Below, in pieces: positions 29,575 to 38,410 of a DNA stretch of 64,000 nt (positions are counted from its first letter, which is position 1; every line of letters starts with the position of its first letter). Source of the stretch: Sphingorhabdus sp. SMR4y (GTDB lineage: Bacteria; Pseudomonadota; Alphaproteobacteria; Sphingomonadales; Sphingomonadaceae). Location: contig NZ_CP022336.1 of assembly GCF_002218195.1 (NCBI RefSeq), forward strand, positions 1,917,001 to 1,981,000, given 5' to 3'. The notes below the pieces were generated by a model. It ran no database searches. It worked only from the letters and a program-made list of their open reading frames with translations, and was not told the DNA's origin. Both the position numbers and the translations under genes were made by a program.

Positions 29575-31782
29575 ATGACCACAGACACGATCATTGCCGA
29601 GCCCCAGATCTCCACCGAAACCGTGCGCGAGCATGGCCTCAACGCGGAGGAATATCAGCGCATATTGAACGCGCTCGGTCGCGAGCCGAATATGACCGAG
29701 CTGGGTATCTTTTCGGTGATGTGGTCGGAACATTGTTCCTACAAGTCATCGCGCCTGCATCTGAAGAAACTGCCGACCACCGGCCCGCAGGTCATTTGCG
29801 GCCCTGGCGAAAATGCAGGTGTCATCGACATCGGTGACGGCCAGGCAGCGATCTTCAAGATGGAGAGCCACAACCACCCGTCCTATATCGAACCCTATCA
29901 GGGCGCGGCGACCGGCGTCGGCGGGATCCTGCGCGACGTCTTCACCATGGGCGCGCGGCCCGTGGCCAATCTCAACGCGCTGCGCTTCGGAAGGCCCGAC
30001 CATCCGAAGATGAAGCATCTGGTCAAGGGCGTCGTCGCCGGTATTGGCGGCTATGGCAATTGCGTCGGCGTGCCGACGGTCGGCGGCGAGACCAATTTCG
30101 ATCCCGCCTATGACGGCAATATCATCGTCAATGCAATGACCGTCGGCGTGGCCGACGCGGACAAGATTTTCTATTCGGCCGCCAGCGGCGTCGGCAATCC
30201 GATCGTCTATGTCGGCTCCAAGACCGGTCGCGACGGCATCCACGGCGCGACCATGGCGAGCGCCGAATTTGACGACGACAGCGATGAAAAGCGCCCCACC
30301 GTACAGGTCGGCGATCCGTTCACCGAAAAACTGCTGATCGAGGCCTGTCTCGAACTGATGGCCAGCGATGCAATTGTCGCGATCCAGGATATGGGCGCAG
30401 CGGGACTGACCAGTTCCAGCGTAGAAATGGCGACCAATGGCGAAGTCGGCATCATCCTCGACATGGACAAGGTGCCCTGCCGCGAAACCGGCATGACCGC
30501 CTATGAAATGATGCTCAGCGAAAGCCAGGAACGCATGCTGATGGTGCTGAAACCCGGCCGCGAGGAAATGGCCGAGGCGATTTTCACCAAATGGGAACTG
30601 GATTTCGCGGTGATCGGCGAAGTCACCGACAGCCGCCGCATGGTCCTCACCCACAAGGGCGAAACCGTCTGCGACATCCCGCTCGGCCCGCTCGCCGACG
30701 ATGCGCCGCTCTATGACCGCCCGCACCTGACCCGCGAGGAATATGCCGCGCATATCAATGTCCAGCCGGTCGGCGATCTGCCCGAAAGCCCTGACATCGG
30801 TGCCGATCTTCTGAAAATGATGGCCAGCCCCGCGCTTGCCTCGCGCCGCTGGATCTGGGAACAATATGACAGCCAGGTCGGCGCCGACACCGCGCAGCGC
30901 TCCGGCGGTGACGCCGCTGTCGTCCGCGTCCACGGCACCAACAAGGGCCTCGCGATCACCACCGACTGCACCCCGCGCTATTGCAAGGCCGATCCCTATG
31001 AGGGCGGCAAGCAGGCGATTGCCGAAGCCTATCGCAATCTTTGCGCGGTCGGCGCAAAACCCCTGGCGACCACCGACTGCATGAATTTCGGCAATCCCGA
31101 AAAGCCGCATATCATGGCGCAATTTGTCGGTACGATCGAGGGCATGGGCGAAGCCTGCAAGGTGCTCGACATGCCGATCGTCTCGGGCAATGTCAGCCTC
31201 TACAACGAAACCACCGGCGCCGACGGGGTCAGCCACGCGATCCTGCCGACACCGGCAATCGGCGCGGTCGGCCTGATCGACGATCTCGACACAATGATGA
31301 CCATCGGTTTCAAGCAGGAAGGCGATTGTATCGCCACCATCGGTTTCCATCACGAGGAACTCGGCCAGTCGACCTGGCTGCGGGAAATCCACGGCCGCAC
31401 CGACGGCCCGCCGCCGAAGGTCGATCTGAAAGACGAAGAATGGGCCGGCCGGATCGTTCGCGAACTGATCGCCGCCGGCAAGGTCACCGCTGTGCACGAT
31501 ATCAGCGACGGCGGCCTCGCCGTGACGCTGGCTGAAATGGCGCTGGCCGGCAATCTCGGCGCGGAGATCGATCCGATGACCAGCGCCTTCGCCTTCAGCG
31601 AGGCGCAGGGCCGCTATGTCATCACCTATCGTAGCGATGCCGACCTCGATCGCGCAGAAGTGCCGTTCGAGAAAATCGGGCAGGTGAAGGGCGACAAGCT
31701 GGTGCTGAACGGCAAGCCGGTTGCGGTGAGCGATTTGCGCGAAGCGCATGAGAGTTTCTTCCGCGACTGGATGGAGGACTAG
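29575..31782 (+). CDS. purL: phosphoribosylformylglycinamidine synthase II (PurL)
   Basis: A 735-residue enzyme of purine synthesis, the small-type PurL that works with PurS and PurQ. The start has [21 protein letters not shown]; the ATP-binding segments include [12 protein letters not shown] and [20 protein letters not shown]. The AIRS-like C-terminal domain has [16 protein letters not shown]. An AAAGGG ribosome site is well placed. The end is directly followed by the DUF559 repeat cassette, whose first repeat starts 7 nt after the stop. Confidence 0.95.
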   Translation: MTTDTIIAEPQISTETVREHGLNAEEYQRILNALGREPNMTELGIFSVMWSEHCSYKSSRLHLKKLPTTGPQVICGPGENAGVIDIGDGQAAIFKMESHNHPSYIEPYQGAATGVGGILRDVFTMGARPVANLNALRFGRPDHPKMKHLVKGVVAGIGGYGNCVGVPTVGGETNFDPAYDGNIIVNAMTVGVADADKIFYSAASGVGNPIVYVGSKTGRDGIHGATMASAEFDDDSDEKRPTVQVGDPFTEKLLIEACLELMASDAIVAIQDMGAAGLTSSSVEMATNGEVGIILDMDKVPCRETGMTAYEMMLSESQERMLMVLKPGREEMAEAIFTKWELDFAVIGEVTDSRRMVLTHKGETVCDIPLGPLADDAPLYDRPHLTREEYAAHINVQPVGDLPESPDIGADLLKMMASPALASRRWIWEQYDSQVGADTAQRSGGDAAVVRVHGTNKGLAITTDCTPRYCKADPYEGGKQAIAEAYRNLCAVGAKPLATTDCMNFGNPEKPHIMAQFVGTIEGMGEACKVLDMPIVSGNVSLYNETTGADGVSHAILPTPAIGAVGLIDDLDTMMTIGFKQEGDCIATIGFHHEELGQSTWLREIHGRTDGPPPKVDLKDEEWAGRIVRELIAAGKVTAVHDISDGGLAVTLAEMALAGNLGAEIDPMTSAFAFSEAQGRYVITYRSDADLDRAEVPFEKIGQVKGDKLVLNGKPVAVSDLREAHESFFRDWMED

Positions 31783-31788
31783 GCCCTA

Positions 31789-31848
31789 GCCCCTCCACCA
31801 CTGCTTCGCCGCGGTCCCCCTCCCCATGCCTGCGGCACAGGGAGGAAA
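31789..31848. repeat. outer repeat arm, left
   Basis: GC-rich repeat with internal palindromes (CCTCCCCATGCCTGCGGC). It matches, in inverted orientation, the arm at 32415-32470. Confidence 0.7.
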
Positions 31849-31962
31849 AGTGGTTTGACAGTTTTGGCCCGACGCTGACAAAATTGCCCTGATTGTGATA
31901 CATCTATCCTCCCTGTTGCGAAGCAATGGGGGAGGTGGCCTGCGCAGCAGGTCGGGGGGGCT

Positions 31963-32318
31963 ATGGCACGAACAACCAGACACACCGTCCTGAAAGCAAG
32001 GCAATTGCGCAAGACAATGATCAAACCCGAAATCATGTTGTGGCAGCAGCTGCGCAAGAAACCGCTCGGCATCAAGTTCCGACGCCAGCATCCGATTGGG
32101 TCATATATCGTGGATTTCTATTGCCCGTCTGCGAAACTGGCTATCGAAGTCGACGGCATGGCGCACGATATGGCGACCGTCCGGAACGCGATGAGCGGCG
32201 GGAATGGGATTTATTTGGCATTGGAGTCGAGGTCATCCGGATAGCCGCGCAGGATGTTCTGCATGACCCGACAGACGTCGCCGACCGGATATTGCGATAT
32301 ATTCAGAGTTTGCACTAG
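31963..32318 (+). pseudogene. DUF559 endonuclease-domain protein, frameshifted
   Basis: The first frame (ATG 31963) encodes the DUF559 core: KARQLRKTMIKPEIMLWQQL, then FRRQHPIGSYIVDFYCP and LAIEVDGMAH, which is the expected PD-(D/E)XK/Vsr-like part. At about 32172 (gatatgg then cgac) the family continuation moves to another frame: GDRPERDERREWDLFG, GVEVIRIAAQDVL, DRILRYIQSL, ending at the TAG at 32316-32318. One missing G in the GG run restores the whole protein. The first frame stops early at 32244. It lies in a repeat cassette whose inner repeat supplies the G-rich bases just before the ATG. It could also be a sequencing error. Confidence 0.75.
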
Positions 32319-32364
32319 GCCTCTCCGTTATCCACCTACGCCAAGGCTTGGGCGGATGCGGATG

Positions 32365-32470
32365 CCACCTCCCCATTGCTGCGCAACCGGGAGGAAATAG
32401 TTATGTTAATTTCATCCTCCCAATGCCGCAGGCATGGGGAGGGGGACCGCGCGTAGCGTGGTGGAGGGGC
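32365..32470. repeat. inner and outer repeat arms, right
   Basis: Contains the inner arm (32365-32396, CCACCTCCCCATTGC) and the outer arm (32415-32470, TCCTCCCAATGCCGC ... GTGGTGGAGGGGCC). Both are inverted partners of the left-side arms. Confidence 0.7.
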
Positions 32471-32568
32471 CACACCAAGACCAACCGAAAGCCCCCATCC
32501 GCTCCTCCAACAGATAGGGAACAACTCCCGCCTCCGGTCGTTGATGATGAAACGACAGGAGAAACACG

Positions 32569-32976
32569 ATGACCGCAGGCTATTCCGCAACCCCGCTTAC
32601 AGAAAAGCTATCCCTCAAGGAGGGAATGCGCGTCTGGTTTCTCGACATGCCGGAGAGCGTCCGGGCAGAGATTGACGAGTCCGGCCTGACCTTGTCCGAA
32701 GATGAAGTCCCAACCCCCGGCCTGAACGCCGCCCATATTTTCGTGACCGACCGGGACATAATGGAACAGCATCTGGCCACCCTGCGCGAAATGATCGATC
32801 CCGCCGGCCAGGTCTGGGTGAGCTGGCCGAAAAAGCCGTCGAAAGTCGAAACAGACATCACCGAGGACATGATCCGCGAAGTCGCGTTACCGATGGGCTT
32901 TGTCGACATCAAGGTCTGCGCGGTGGACGCGGTCTGGTCGGGCCTCAAGCTGGTGATCCGCAAGGAATTGCGCTGA
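32569..32976 (+). CDS. DUF3052 family protein
   Basis: A 135-residue cytoplasmic protein. Signature stretches are AGYSATPLTEKLSLKEGM at the start and the C-terminal VWSGLKLVIRKELR, with VWVSWPKKPSK in the middle. This matches DUF3052, a conserved family of unknown function. The repeat cassette ends about 100 bases upstream, so its promoter is probably in the stretch 32471-32560. The next repeat copy, at 33040, lies after its end. Confidence 0.8.
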   Translation: MTAGYSATPLTEKLSLKEGMRVWFLDMPESVRAEIDESGLTLSEDEVPTPGLNAAHIFVTDRDIMEQHLATLREMIDPAGQVWVSWPKKPSKVETDITEDMIREVALPMGFVDIKVCAVDAVWSGLKLVIRKELR

Positions 32977-33039
32977 CCGGCAGGCGCTTGCGCATCCGTT
33001 CGTGCTTAGCCCGTGGAATCGCGGTCTTGCGCGCCTGAT

Positions 33040-33067
33040 CGTCCTTCGACAAGCTCAAGACAAACGG
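33040..33067. repeat. dispersed palindromic repeat (CTTCGAC family), single copy
   Basis: CGTCCTTCGACAAGCTCAAG-type repeat with three changes against the consensus at 47506. It lies between the convergent DUF3052 and coq4 genes. Confidence 0.75.
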
Positions 33068-33108
33068 CAGGACCTGGGTCAAATGTTGTCAGGAAACCGG
33101 ACGTTTTA

Positions 33109-33912
33109 TCAGGCCGGCTGCGCCAGCATGTCATAGGGATCCACATCCTGGGCGCGGAACCTGGCATGGGCCTCATGGTAGAAACGCGGTGTCCTGATAT
33201 GCAGCCGCTCGCGCAAGGCGTCCAGCGGTTGCGCAAGCAGCTCGGCAATATTCTCTTCGCTGATCTTCGGGCAGGCCTTGCCCATTTTCTGGGCTTCGCG
33301 GATCGCCTTGAAGATCGGCGCGTCGCTCTTGGTCTGTTTCTTCATATTCAGACCGGCCGCATAAGCGATGAAGACATTCCCCAGGGCCGGGTTCTGGCCG
33401 TAGGTGAAGGCCAGCACGCACGCTTCGCCCAGCGCGTCGCGGCCATAGCCGGTCAGCACATGCAGCAGGTCATGCGTGTCGCGCTGGCGAAAACCGTACC
33501 ATTCGATCAGATCGCCATATTTGCGCGGGCTGAACTCGTCATATTCGGCGATCAGACCGGCGGCGCTCAGACCTTCCTTTTCCATGAAGTCGCAATAGGC
33601 ATGGGCCAGACTACCGGCCGGCATTTTCCGCAGACGCTCATGATCGTCGAGCAGCACCGCAAGTTCGGGTTCGCTTTCCAGCAGCGCCTTGCCCTTGTCG
33701 CTCTCGACAAAAGCCTTGGCATCCTTGCGGAACCCGGGGCGCGGCAGCGATTCAAAAATATGGAACACCTGCGACGTGTCTTCCTTGTCCTTGATCAGTT
33801 CGCGGAAATGATGGAGCGCTTTCAGCGGACGAAAGCGGGCTGCGGGACGGTCCGGGTGAACAAACGGCATTTGCGAATCATCGGACGCTGGGAATTTGTG
33901 ATCAATTTTCAT
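33109..33912 (-). CDS. Coq4-family ubiquinone biosynthesis protein
   Basis: A 267-residue protein of the Coq4 family, which acts in coenzyme Q assembly. The diagnostic metal-binding segment is HDLLHVLTGYGRDALGE (HDxxH-(x)11-E) followed by ACVLAFTYGQ. The N-terminal part (about 1-110) is helical. I chose ATG 33912: a good -35/-10 pair lies just upstream, and the 47-codon longer reading would start before that promoter. Coq4 may scaffold or oxidatively decarboxylate at C1; the exact role here is not shown. The promoter predicts a leaderless message. Confidence 0.82.
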   Translation of the reverse strand: MKIDHKFPASDDSQMPFVHPDRPAARFRPLKALHHFRELIKDKEDTSQVFHIFESLPRPGFRKDAKAFVESDKGKALLESEPELAVLLDDHERLRKMPAGSLAHAYCDFMEKEGLSAAGLIAEYDEFSPRKYGDLIEWYGFRQRDTHDLLHVLTGYGRDALGEACVLAFTYGQNPALGNVFIAYAAGLNMKKQTKSDAPIFKAIREAQKMGKACPKISEENIAELLAQPLDALRERLHIRTPRFYHEAHARFRAQDVDPYDMLAQPA

Positions 33913-33918
33913 GCGGCC

Positions 33919-33947
33919 TATATGTCGCTTACTAACATCTATGTCAA
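33919..33947 (-). promoter_or_regulatory. sigma70-type promoter of the coq4-like gene, probably leaderless
   Basis: On the minus strand TTGACA (33942-33947) and CATATA (33919-33924) are separated by exactly 17 bases. Counting 7 bases after the -10 puts the start of transcription at the A of the ATG at 33912, so the mRNA would lack a 5' leader. Confidence 0.6.
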
Positions 33948-34036
33948 TAGAGGATAGTGGCTTTCCCGAAAGCGCCGGCTCCGCTATCTGCTGTGCAGCC
34001 CATGACCCTGACGCGTCCTGATCGCGGGAGATGTAA

Positions 34037-34711
34037 ATGAAGCCGCATGACACCCTGCCCTATACCCAGCTGCCGGACTATTCCGACGCCGAACGCATCG
34101 CGCGGTCCCGCGCCTTTTACGAAGCGATCAGGACCCGGCGGACCTGCCGCTATTTCAGCGACGAAGCGGTTCCCCGTGCGGTGATCGAGAATGCGATTCT
34201 TGCCGCCGGCACCGCGCCCAATGGCGCCAATCACCAGCCCTGGCATTTCGCCGTGATCGAGACAGCGGAGAAGAAGAAAGCCCTGCGTATCGCCGCCGAG
34301 GAAGAGGAGCGCGCCTTTTACGCAAGCAAGGGCAGCGACGAATGGCTGGAAGCGCTGGCGCCCCTCGGCACCGATGCCGACAAGCCGTTTCTCGAGATCG
34401 CCCCCTATCTCATCGTGATCTTTGGCCAGCGCAAGGGCGGCATGAATCCGGGCGAGAGCAAGCAGAATTATTATGTCAACGAAAGCGTCGGCATCGCGAC
34501 CGGCACGCTGATCACCGCGCTGCACGACGCCGGTCTTGCCACGCTCACCCACACGCCCAATCCGATGAAATTTCTCAATCAGCTGTGCGACCGCCCGAGC
34601 CATGAAAAACCGATGATGGTCCTGGTGGTCGGAAAACCCGCCCCCGATGCGACGATCCCCGTCCACGCGACGATCAAGAAGCCGCTGGACCAGATCGCCA
34701 GCTGGCTGTGA
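34037..34711 (+). CDS. nitroreductase family, iodotyrosine deiodinase-like
   Basis: A 224-residue FMN enzyme. The start has [20 protein letters not shown] and the FMN-binding [19 protein letters not shown]. The central EEEERAFY...[11 protein letters not shown] lid and [15 protein letters not shown] match the iodotyrosine deiodinase branch of the nitroreductase superfamily, rather than nitroreductases in general. The C-terminal [12 protein letters not shown] also fits. A GGGAG ribosome site precedes the ATG. Bacterial members dehalogenate halotyrosines in vitro; the native substrate is unclear. Two repeat copies lie after its end. Confidence 0.85.
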   Translation: MKPHDTLPYTQLPDYSDAERIARSRAFYEAIRTRRTCRYFSDEAVPRAVIENAILAAGTAPNGANHQPWHFAVIETAEKKKALRIAAEEEERAFYASKGSDEWLEALAPLGTDADKPFLEIAPYLIVIFGQRKGGMNPGESKQNYYVNESVGIATGTLITALHDAGLATLTHTPNPMKFLNQLCDRPSHEKPMMVLVVGKPAPDATIPVHATIKKPLDQIASWL

Positions 34712-34733
34712 AAGAATTGCGATCCCCAAATAT

Positions 34734-34816
34734 CGTTCGTGCTGAGCCTGTCGAAGGACAGCCGGTAGCAGCGGGTTCTGCTTATCCCGGTCCTTCGACA
34801 AGCTCGGGACGAACGG
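34734..34816. repeat. paired inverted copies of the CTTCGAC repeat
   Basis: Copy 1 at 34734-34759 (CGTTCGTGCTGAGCCTGTCG) and copy 2 at 34789-34816 (CCTTCGACAAGCTCGGGACG) face each other, with 29 bases between. The pair fills the gap between the nitroreductase end and the DUF418 start, so the DUF418 gene has no visible ribosome site outside the repeat. Confidence 0.8.
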
Positions 34817-34823
34817 CGCGCAG

Positions 34824-36068
34824 ATGAGCACCACCCCTTCCTCGCCCCGCTATCTCGAACTCGACGCCTTGCGCGGTTTTGCCGTGATGGGCATTTTGCT
34901 GATGAATATCGTCGGCTTCGCGATGCCGGAAATGGCCTATGTCAGCCCGGCGGTTTACGGCGGTACCGATCTGCCCGACACCATCGTCTGGGCGCTGTCC
35001 TATATTTTCGTCGACGGCAAGATGCGCGGCCTTTTCACCCTCTTGTTCGGCGCAAGCATGATGCTGGTGATCGAGCGGGCCCGGGGCAATGGCGACGATC
35101 CGGCGAAAGTACATTTTTCCCGCATGATCTGGCTGGCATTTTTCGGTCTGGCGCATTTCTTTCTGCTCTGGGCCGGCGACATATTGTTCCTCTACGCCGC
35201 CGTTGGCTGCATCGCCTATTTCCTGCGGGACCTGACCGCCGATGATCTGATCCGCCGCGCCCTGCTCATCTTCACGCTCGGATTTCTCGGCTATACCTTG
35301 ATGTTCGGCAGCCTGCTGTTTCAGCAATATCAGGCCGGCTTGCCCGGAGCCAGCGCCGGCTCGATCGACAATGTCGCGACGATCATCGCCGGTTTTGATA
35401 GCGGTCCGGCTGCCATCACCGCCGATATCGCGCTTCATCAATCCGGCTTCGTTTCGATATTGCTCGACAAGGTCCGGAACGACCCGTTCGGACCACTGGT
35501 TCTGCTGGCCTATAATCTGGCGGAGACGCTGCCGCTGATGATGATCGGCATGGCGCTGTATAAAAACGGCTTCATCACCGGCCAGTGGACCTTGGAACAA
35601 TATCGTTCCTGGGGTATCCGGCTTACCATCTCCGGAGCCGCCATAGTAGCCGCCATCGCGCTTTATCTTATCGCCGGTGGTTTCGAAATATTGCGGATGG
35701 TCAATGCCAGCTATGCATGGAACTGGCCCTCGCAAATGCTGATGACCATCGGCTATACCGCATTGCTGATCCGGCTGATCCGGACATTCCGGGGCACATC
35801 ATGGATCATGCGGATCGCGGCCGTCGGGCGCGCTGCTTTCAGCAATTATCTCGGTACCAGCCTGCTGATGACCTTCATCTTTTACGGATGGGGGCTGGGA
35901 TTATACGGATCGGTCGGACGAGCAGAATTATATCTGTTCGTGGCGCTTGCCTGGCTTCTCATGCTGCTCTGGTCGCAAGCCTGGCTGACACGCTATCGCT
36001 ACGGACCGCTGGAATGGCTATGGCGCAGCCTCGCGCGGCAACAGGCGCAACCGATGCGCCTCTTATAA
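34824..36068 (+). CDS. DUF418 membrane protein
   Basis: A 414-residue integral membrane protein. The start has RYLELDALRGFAVMGILLMN, typical of the DUF418/acyltransferase-like fold, with about eight to ten spans. The C-terminal DUF418 part has VGRAAFSNYLGTSLLMTFIF, which is diagnostic. The family may transfer acyl or other groups at the membrane; its substrate is unknown. The start lies 7 nt after a palindromic repeat, so the repeat is part of the 5' leader. It overlaps the following convergent gene by 6 nt. Confidence 0.85.
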   Translation: MSTTPSSPRYLELDALRGFAVMGILLMNIVGFAMPEMAYVSPAVYGGTDLPDTIVWALSYIFVDGKMRGLFTLLFGASMMLVIERARGNGDDPAKVHFSRMIWLAFFGLAHFFLLWAGDILFLYAAVGCIAYFLRDLTADDLIRRALLIFTLGFLGYTLMFGSLLFQQYQAGLPGASAGSIDNVATIIAGFDSGPAAITADIALHQSGFVSILLDKVRNDPFGPLVLLAYNLAETLPLMMIGMALYKNGFITGQWTLEQYRSWGIRLTISGAAIVAAIALYLIAGGFEILRMVNASYAWNWPSQMLMTIGYTALLIRLIRTFRGTSWIMRIAAVGRAAFSNYLGTSLLMTFIFYGWGLGLYGSVGRAELYLFVALAWLLMLLWSQAWLTRYRYGPLEWLWRSLARQQAQPMRLL

Positions 36069-36962
36069 ATCGTCCCGGGCTTCTTCTGCAGCCTCCGGCG
36101 GTTCATCGTCACCGAACCCGCTGACATAATTGGCGTTCAGTTGCTGATATAGGTTGAACCCGGACACGATTTCCAGTTGCTCCTGATCATCATCCATCAG
36201 CCCCAGCGGTCGTCCATCGGGCAAATAGGCAAAGTGGAGCAAGCGGCCTTCTTCATCCTGGCGATATACCGAGCAGATGACCGGCGAACCGAGACCGCCC
36301 ACCACGCTGTGCATCACGACCGCTTCCGCCTCTGCTTCGAGAGAGGCATCGCTGTCCGGATCAAAAGGCGTCCCGGAATAGCGATAGACCGTCACATGAT
36401 CCGCTGCATTTTCTATCGGATGTGTCATGCAACTGGCATTGCCGGTCCGTATTTCGTCGTCCGCCAGAAAAAGCAGATGGCTTGGACTGATGGCAACGAA
36501 AACCCCGCCATCGGCCGCCAGCGGACTGACCGCTTTCGGACCCGATTGAACATAATCCCAATCGGCAAGAATATCGGCGGGGATTTTCCCGAAAAATTCC
36601 AGCGAGGGCGTTTCCCCCAAGGTTAAAACAGCATTGCCAGCAACGCCCCCTGGAAGCGACTCGATATGGGCGACGAGGTCCATGCCCCTGATATTCCAGT
36701 CGGCTTCCGCTTCTCCCGTCGGCTCCAATGCTGCGGCAAGTTCGATTTTGATCGATTCCTGCAACTCTTGCAGGTCTCCGGCGAGCTCGCTTTGCACGAG
36801 CTGCCAAAATTCTGCGACCGGAGAATGCCGGGAAACGGCCACATCTGTCGCATATGCACTTTCGATCCCGGGCTGTGAGAGATCGGGCACGCCGGCTGCA
36901 CTGGCCGGCGCTATCGCCAGCAACAAAATCACGGGGACAATGGCACCCCAAATTCTACACAT
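36063..36962 (-). CDS. secreted protein of unknown function
   Basis: A 299-residue protein with a signal peptide (VPVILLLAIAPASA-A). No domain I know is visible. The mature part is acidic (DLQELQESIKIELAAALEP near the start, DDDQEQLEIVSG near the end) and ends in a Glu/Asp-rich tail. Two cysteines (NASCMTH and VICSVYR) may pair. I chose ATG 36962, which has GGAGGAAG upstream; the longer reading adds 17 codons. It is a single gene, convergent with DUF418 and divergent from bfd. Confidence 0.65.
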   Translation of the reverse strand: MCRIWGAIVPVILLLAIAPASAAGVPDLSQPGIESAYATDVAVSRHSPVAEFWQLVQSELAGDLQELQESIKIELAAALEPTGEAEADWNIRGMDLVAHIESLPGGVAGNAVLTLGETPSLEFFGKIPADILADWDYVQSGPKAVSPLAADGGVFVAISPSHLLFLADDEIRTGNASCMTHPIENAADHVTVYRYSGTPFDPDSDASLEAEAEAVVMHSVVGGLGSPVICSVYRQDEEGRLLHFAYLPDGRPLGLMDDDQEQLEIVSGFNLYQQLNANYVSGFGDDEPPEAAEEARDDL

Positions 36963-37041
36963 CACAAGCCTCTTCCTCCCGCGTTGAACCGGTTTAACCA
37001 TTTTCTCCGGCATGGAAATATAATATCGATCGATTTTTGCT

Positions 37042-37060
37042 ATTGCTATCTATTCTCATT
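37042..37060. promoter_or_regulatory. Fur-box-like site upstream of bfd
   Basis: ATTGCTATCTATTCTCATT matches 14 of 19 positions of the AATGATAATTATTATCATT-type Fur consensus. It lies 32 bases before the bfd ATG, where an iron repressor would act. Iron control of bfd is well known in other bacteria; the site here is inferred from sequence alone. Confidence 0.5.
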
Positions 37061-37091
37061 AGCGATATATGATTCGCAGAGAGGAACCGAA

Positions 37092-37262
37092 ATGGTTGTT
37101 TGCGTCTGTAATGCGATTAAGGAAAAAGACCTGAGAGCCGCCGTGCGCAGCGGTGCCGACAGGCCTTCCCAGGTTTATGCCCAGCTGGGGCGCAAGCCGA
37201 AATGTGGACAATGCCTCGCCTTCGCGCAAACCATTATCAAGTCCGAAGTTGCGACCGCTTAG
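37092..37262 (+). CDS. bfd: bacterioferritin-associated ferredoxin
   Basis: A 56-residue [2Fe-2S] protein that delivers electrons to bacterioferritin for iron release. The four cluster cysteines C4, C6, C38 and C41 (VCVCNAI and KCGQCL) are in the BFD pattern. AGAGGA is placed for translation of the ATG at 37092. bfr follows 121 nt later on the same strand, so the two functionally linked genes are adjacent. Confidence 0.93.
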   Translation: MVVCVCNAIKEKDLRAAVRSGADRPSQVYAQLGRKPKCGQCLAFAQTIIKSEVATA

Positions 37263-37383
37263 CATTCTCGTTATCAAATCATTGAAATAATTACGTTTTT
37301 CACAAGACTGCCCTTTCGCATGGCAGCCCTATCCTGTATAGAGATTCCCGATTGATCCACTGACAGAAGGGAAGGACTCTGCC

Positions 37384-37860
37384 ATGAAGGGCGATACAAA
37401 AGTCATCGAGTTTCTCAACGAAGCGTTGAAAAACGAACTCACGGCCATCAACCAATACTGGCTGCACTATCGCATGCTCGACAATTGGGGCGTGACCAAA
37501 TTGGCCGAATTCGAACGGCACGAATCGATCGACGAAATGAAGCACGCGGACAAATTGGCGGAGCGGATTTTCTTCCTCGATGGCCTGCCCAACTTCCAGC
37601 TACTGGGTCGACTGAAAATCGGAGAAACCGTGGAAGAAATCCTCAAGGCCGATCTGGAGCTGGAATATGAAGCGCTGCCGATGCTCAAAAATGCCATCGA
37701 GCATTGCGAGAGCGTGCGCGACTATGTCAGCCGCGACCTGTTCGCCGAAATTCTCGAGAGCGAGGAAGATCATGTCGATTCCCTCGAACAGCAGTTCGAC
37801 ATGATCGAACGGATGGGAATTGAAAATTATATCCAGCTGCAGTCCAAACCGGTCGAATAG
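37384..37860 (+). CDS. bfr: bacterioferritin
   Basis: A 158-residue 24-mer iron storage protein. The ferroxidase ligands are all present: E18, E51, H54, E94, E127 and H130, with Y25 nearby. M52 (DEMKHAD) is the haem ligand, so this is a haem-containing Bfr. The length is that of E. coli Bfr. A GAAGG ribosome site precedes the ATG. It follows bfd, and iron control by the Fur-like site upstream of bfd may extend to it if they share a transcript. Confidence 0.95.
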   Translation: MKGDTKVIEFLNEALKNELTAINQYWLHYRMLDNWGVTKLAEFERHESIDEMKHADKLAERIFFLDGLPNFQLLGRLKIGETVEEILKADLELEYEALPMLKNAIEHCESVRDYVSRDLFAEILESEEDHVDSLEQQFDMIERMGIENYIQLQSKPVE

Positions 37861-37876
37861 ACCCGCAGCTATGATG

Positions 37877-38290
37877 TCAGCCGACCCGGCGACCAAAGCC
37901 GGTCGGCTGGCGTTGCTGGACCAGCGGACTGGTCCCCCTGCCCAATATCGCCAGAGTATCCTCGAACATCGGCCGTAGCGCCACCACCAGCTCGATAAGC
38001 TCGTCCGGCGTCTCGTGATGCTCGACGCACGCACGGGCGGTCATTTCGATTGTTTCCGCCGCAATGCCGAGCTTCAGTCCGCCCAGTTGCAGCGCCTCGC
38101 CTTTCAGCTTGTGTGCCGCAAGCACCATGGCCGCCGGATCATTGGCGCGCATCGCCTCTTCGATCTTGTCGACAGACTGGAAGCCGTCTTCCTGAAAATA
38201 GCCCAGCAGCCGGACAAAATGAGGCCCCAGAGCCGCACGGGTATCGGCCCAGACCTTCCAATCAATCAATTCGCTTTCGACTGGCTCCAC
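37877..38290 (-). CDS. histidine phosphotransfer (Hpt) domain protein
   Basis: A 137-residue helical protein. The phosphorylated histidine is H60 in LAAHKLKGEALQLGG, the standard Hpt motif. The protein is a single Hpt domain, so it would pass phosphate between a hybrid kinase and a regulator. Neither partner is next to it. It converges with bfr, with 16 nt between the stops. The partners cannot be told from this window. Confidence 0.85.
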   Translation of the reverse strand: MEPVESELIDWKVWADTRAALGPHFVRLLGYFQEDGFQSVDKIEEAMRANDPAAMVLAAHKLKGEALQLGGLKLGIAAETIEMTARACVEHHETPDELIELVVALRPMFEDTLAILGRGTSPLVQQRQPTGFGRRVG

Positions 38291-38410
38291 CGAACGCTCC
38301 CGGAACTATAGCGAAAATACGCTAACCTTACCGAACCTAGGCCAAAACCTGTAAAAACTTTGTTACCGGGTGCCGCAATTTTGCGAACTCTTCACCAGAT
38401 TGCAGTGAAT

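Larger units (their letters stand above)
31789..32470. mobile_element. DUF559 gene inside nested inverted repeats
   Basis: Outer arms: 31789-31848 and 32415-32470 are inverted copies that include CCCCTCCACCAC and CCTCCCCATGCC. Inner arms: about 31908-31942 and 32365-32396 are inverted copies built on CCACCTCCCCATTGC. Between them is one small gene (31963-32318) of the Vsr-like DUF559 nuclease family. The arrangement outer-inner-gene-inner-outer is symmetrical, as in a mobile unit, but no transposase or clear target duplication was seen. I infer a repeat-associated cassette. Confidence 0.6.

Noticed and set aside
29746-31749. Very long open frame antisense to purL
   Set aside because: It is a shadow of a GC-biased gene: no domains, repeated low-complexity composition and no ribosome site; purL is complete on the other strand.
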